From Bacteroidales bacterium (GTDB taxonomy: Bacteria; Bacteroidota; Bacteroidia; Bacteroidales; VadinHA17): a DNA stretch of 6,468 nucleotides. The stretch spans positions 1-6,468 of the forward strand of contig JAFGXK010000155.1 of NCBI GenBank assembly GCA_016936695.1, given 5' to 3'. Below the pieces are notes generated by a model, which was not told the origin of the DNA, ran no database searches, and worked only from the letters and a program-made list of their open reading frames with translations. Positions 5,719-6,468 of this stretch are shown in pieces. The position numbers were made by a program, and so were the translations under genes. Positions within the stretch are counted from its first letter, which is position 1. Each line of letters opens with the position of its first letter.

Positions 5719-5726
5719 CAAAAATA
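5719..5726 (-). promoter_or_regulatory. Candidate -7 promoter box for the LiaF-kinase-regulator operon
   Basis: On the minus strand this reads TATTTTTG, a full match to TAnnTTTG. It ends 21 bases before the ATG at 5697, giving a leader of roughly 15 bases. No clear -33 TTTG is seen at the right distance. I did not find an equally well placed box between the genes of the operon, so all four may be transcribed from here. Confidence 0.5.
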
Positions 5727-5757
5727 TATTTTATATAAAGCAGGTGCTACAGGAAAT

Positions 5758-5780
5758 CGGTAAACTGCGGGAAATTACCG
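5758..5780. repeat. Inverted repeat CGGTAA-N11-TTACCG between the two divergent promoters
   Basis: CGGTAA (5758-5763) and TTACCG (5775-5780) are perfect 6-bp arms around an 11-base centre. The site lies 32 to 54 bases upstream of the -7 box of the minus-strand operon and 70 or more upstream of the yceD box. Its size suits a dimeric regulator acting on the operon. LytTR regulators usually bind direct rather than inverted repeats, so the owner is unclear, and a chance match is possible. Confidence 0.3.
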
Positions 5781-5849
5781 GCAGATGCTCTTAAAAGATG
5801 CCTGGTGTTACTTTTTTGTTCATAATTTTTTTAATTGGATAAGGATTTA

Positions 5850-5857
5850 TATTTTTG
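5850..5857 (+). promoter_or_regulatory. Candidate -7 promoter box for yceD-rpmF
   Basis: TATTTTTG fits TAnnTTTG and ends 19 bases before the ATG at 5877, giving a leader of roughly 13 bases. A T-rich run at 5826-5832 sits where a -33 TTTG would be but is not a good match. The box falls inside the longer reading frame that begins with a TTG at 5835, which argues for the ATG at 5877 as the start. Confidence 0.5.
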
Positions 5858-5876
5858 CACACCAAATTTCACAAAG

Positions 5877-6398
5877 ATGCTTCGTAATTTTACCATACCG
5901 GTCGGAGAGAGCAGGAGCGGGCATCATGTGTATGAATTTGTTATAGACAAAGCGTTTTTTGACCTGTTTGAGGAATCTGAGATTAAGGAAGGCAAACTTG
6001 AAGCAGTAATTGATGTTGATAGGGATTCAACGCATGCTGATATTGTGTTCAATATCAACGGTAAGGTAAGGATCAGTTGCGACAGGTGTCTGGGTGTGTT
6101 CGATCAACCGGTCAGCTGCAGTAGCCGGCTTCTTGTCAGGTACGGGAGTGTGAGAGATGACAGCGATCCTGATATAGTTATTCTTCCTCATGATGAAAAC
6201 GAGCTGGATCTTAAGCAATATATCTATGAATTTATTCATCTTGCGCTTCCGATCCGGAGAACCCATCCCGACGATGCGGACGGGAACAGCACATGTGATC
6301 CCGTGATGCTTGGCAAGCTCAGGGAACATCTTGTAGATGATGAAGCAGGAGAAAATCCCGGATGGGAAGAATTAAAGAAATTAATGACTGACAATTAA
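5877..6398 (+). CDS. yceD: DUF177 (YceD-family) protein encoded before ribosomal protein L32
   Basis: A 173-residue protein of the YceD/DUF177 family (PF02620). The family signature ISCDRCLGVFDQPVSC is at residues 66-81 (Cys68, Cys71). It is followed by the stretch IVILPHDENELDLKQYIYEFIHLALPIRR and by the Bacteroidota-type ending HPDDADGNSTCDP with Cys130. DUF177 genes sit beside rpmF across bacteria, and plant and E. coli members have been linked to 23S rRNA accumulation or ribosome assembly, which fits the neighbour here. The biochemical role is not settled. The two CxxC-like cysteines and the later cysteine could bind a metal, which is inference. The gene lies 11 bases before rpmF and is probably co-transcribed with it. 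The open frame could start at a TTG at 5835, but the promoter box at 5850-5857 and the family start argue against it. Confidence 0.92.
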   Translation: MLRNFTIPVGESRSGHHVYEFVIDKAFFDLFEESEIKEGKLEAVIDVDRDSTHADIVFNINGKVRISCDRCLGVFDQPVSCSSRLLVRYGSVRDDSDPDIVILPHDENELDLKQYIYEFIHLALPIRRTHPDDADGNSTCDPVMLGKLREHLVDDEAGENPGWEELKKLMTDN

Positions 6399-6409
6399 AA
6401 TAGATTAAA

Positions 6410-6468
6410 ATGGCACATCCCAAACACAAACATTCGAAGACCAGGAGAGATAAGCGCAGGACTCATTA
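6410..6468 (+). CDS. rpmF: Ribosomal protein L32, N-terminal part (cut by the window edge)
   Basis: The frame from the ATG at 6410 reads MAHPKHKHSKTRRDKRRTH before the window ends. This is the conserved, very basic N-terminus of bacterial L32 (bL32), a small protein of the large ribosomal subunit; the usual form is MAHPK-x-x-x-SKTRRDKRRTH. About one third of the gene is present and no stop is expected inside the window. The order yceD-rpmF is a widely conserved pair, often followed by plsX and fabH, which I would expect just beyond the right edge. Confidence 0.95.
   Translation, partial: MAHPKHKHSKTRRDKRRTH

Noticed and set aside
6027..6329. 100-residue minus-strand frame inside yceD
   Set aside because: Opposite a conserved gene with the DUF177 signature, and with no recognisable domain.

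Overview
The window looks like a chromosomal piece of a Bacteroidota genome, most likely Bacteroidales; I cannot name a genus. Three things support this. Several gene starts are preceded by the Bacteroidota -7 promoter box TAnnTTTG and lack a Shine-Dalgarno sequence. There is a six-bladed beta-propeller lipoprotein of a kind typical of Bacteroidales. There is also a LytS-type kinase with a LytTR regulator, and a DUF177 (YceD) gene directly before rpmF.

Layout, left to right. Positions 1-259 are non-coding and AT-rich. At 260-819 lies a small, AT-rich toxin-antitoxin pair: a 62-residue antitoxin candidate overlapping a Doc/Fic toxin by ATGA. At 930-2095 lies a beta-propeller lipoprotein gene split by a single missing base near 1190. 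At 2208-2504 lies yidD, with a promoter box so close to its ATG that the mRNA may be leaderless, and a cluster of palindromes just upstream. Positions 2491-2665 are repeat-rich: a hairpin over the yidD stop, two tandem copies of a 61-bp unit each carrying a GC-rich hairpin, and four copies of an 8-bp unit that end beside the stop codon of the next, convergent gene.

The centre (5697 down to 2671, minus strand) is a compact four-gene operon: a four-helix membrane protein resembling the LiaI/LiaF membrane region, a LiaF-like protein with the same membrane region plus a glycine-rich C-terminal domain, a LytS/YehU-type histidine kinase, and a LytTR response regulator. I read it as an envelope-sensing system. 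The kinase has almost no extracytoplasmic domain, so the LiaF-like proteins are the likely sensors or brakes. This is the most interesting part of the window, because LiaF proteins are best known as partners of the unrelated LiaRS system of Gram-positive bacteria.

The right end (5877 to the edge) is the conserved housekeeping pair DUF177/yceD and rpmF (ribosomal protein L32, cut off by the window edge), transcribed away from the operon out of a shared 179-bp region with a promoter box for each direction.
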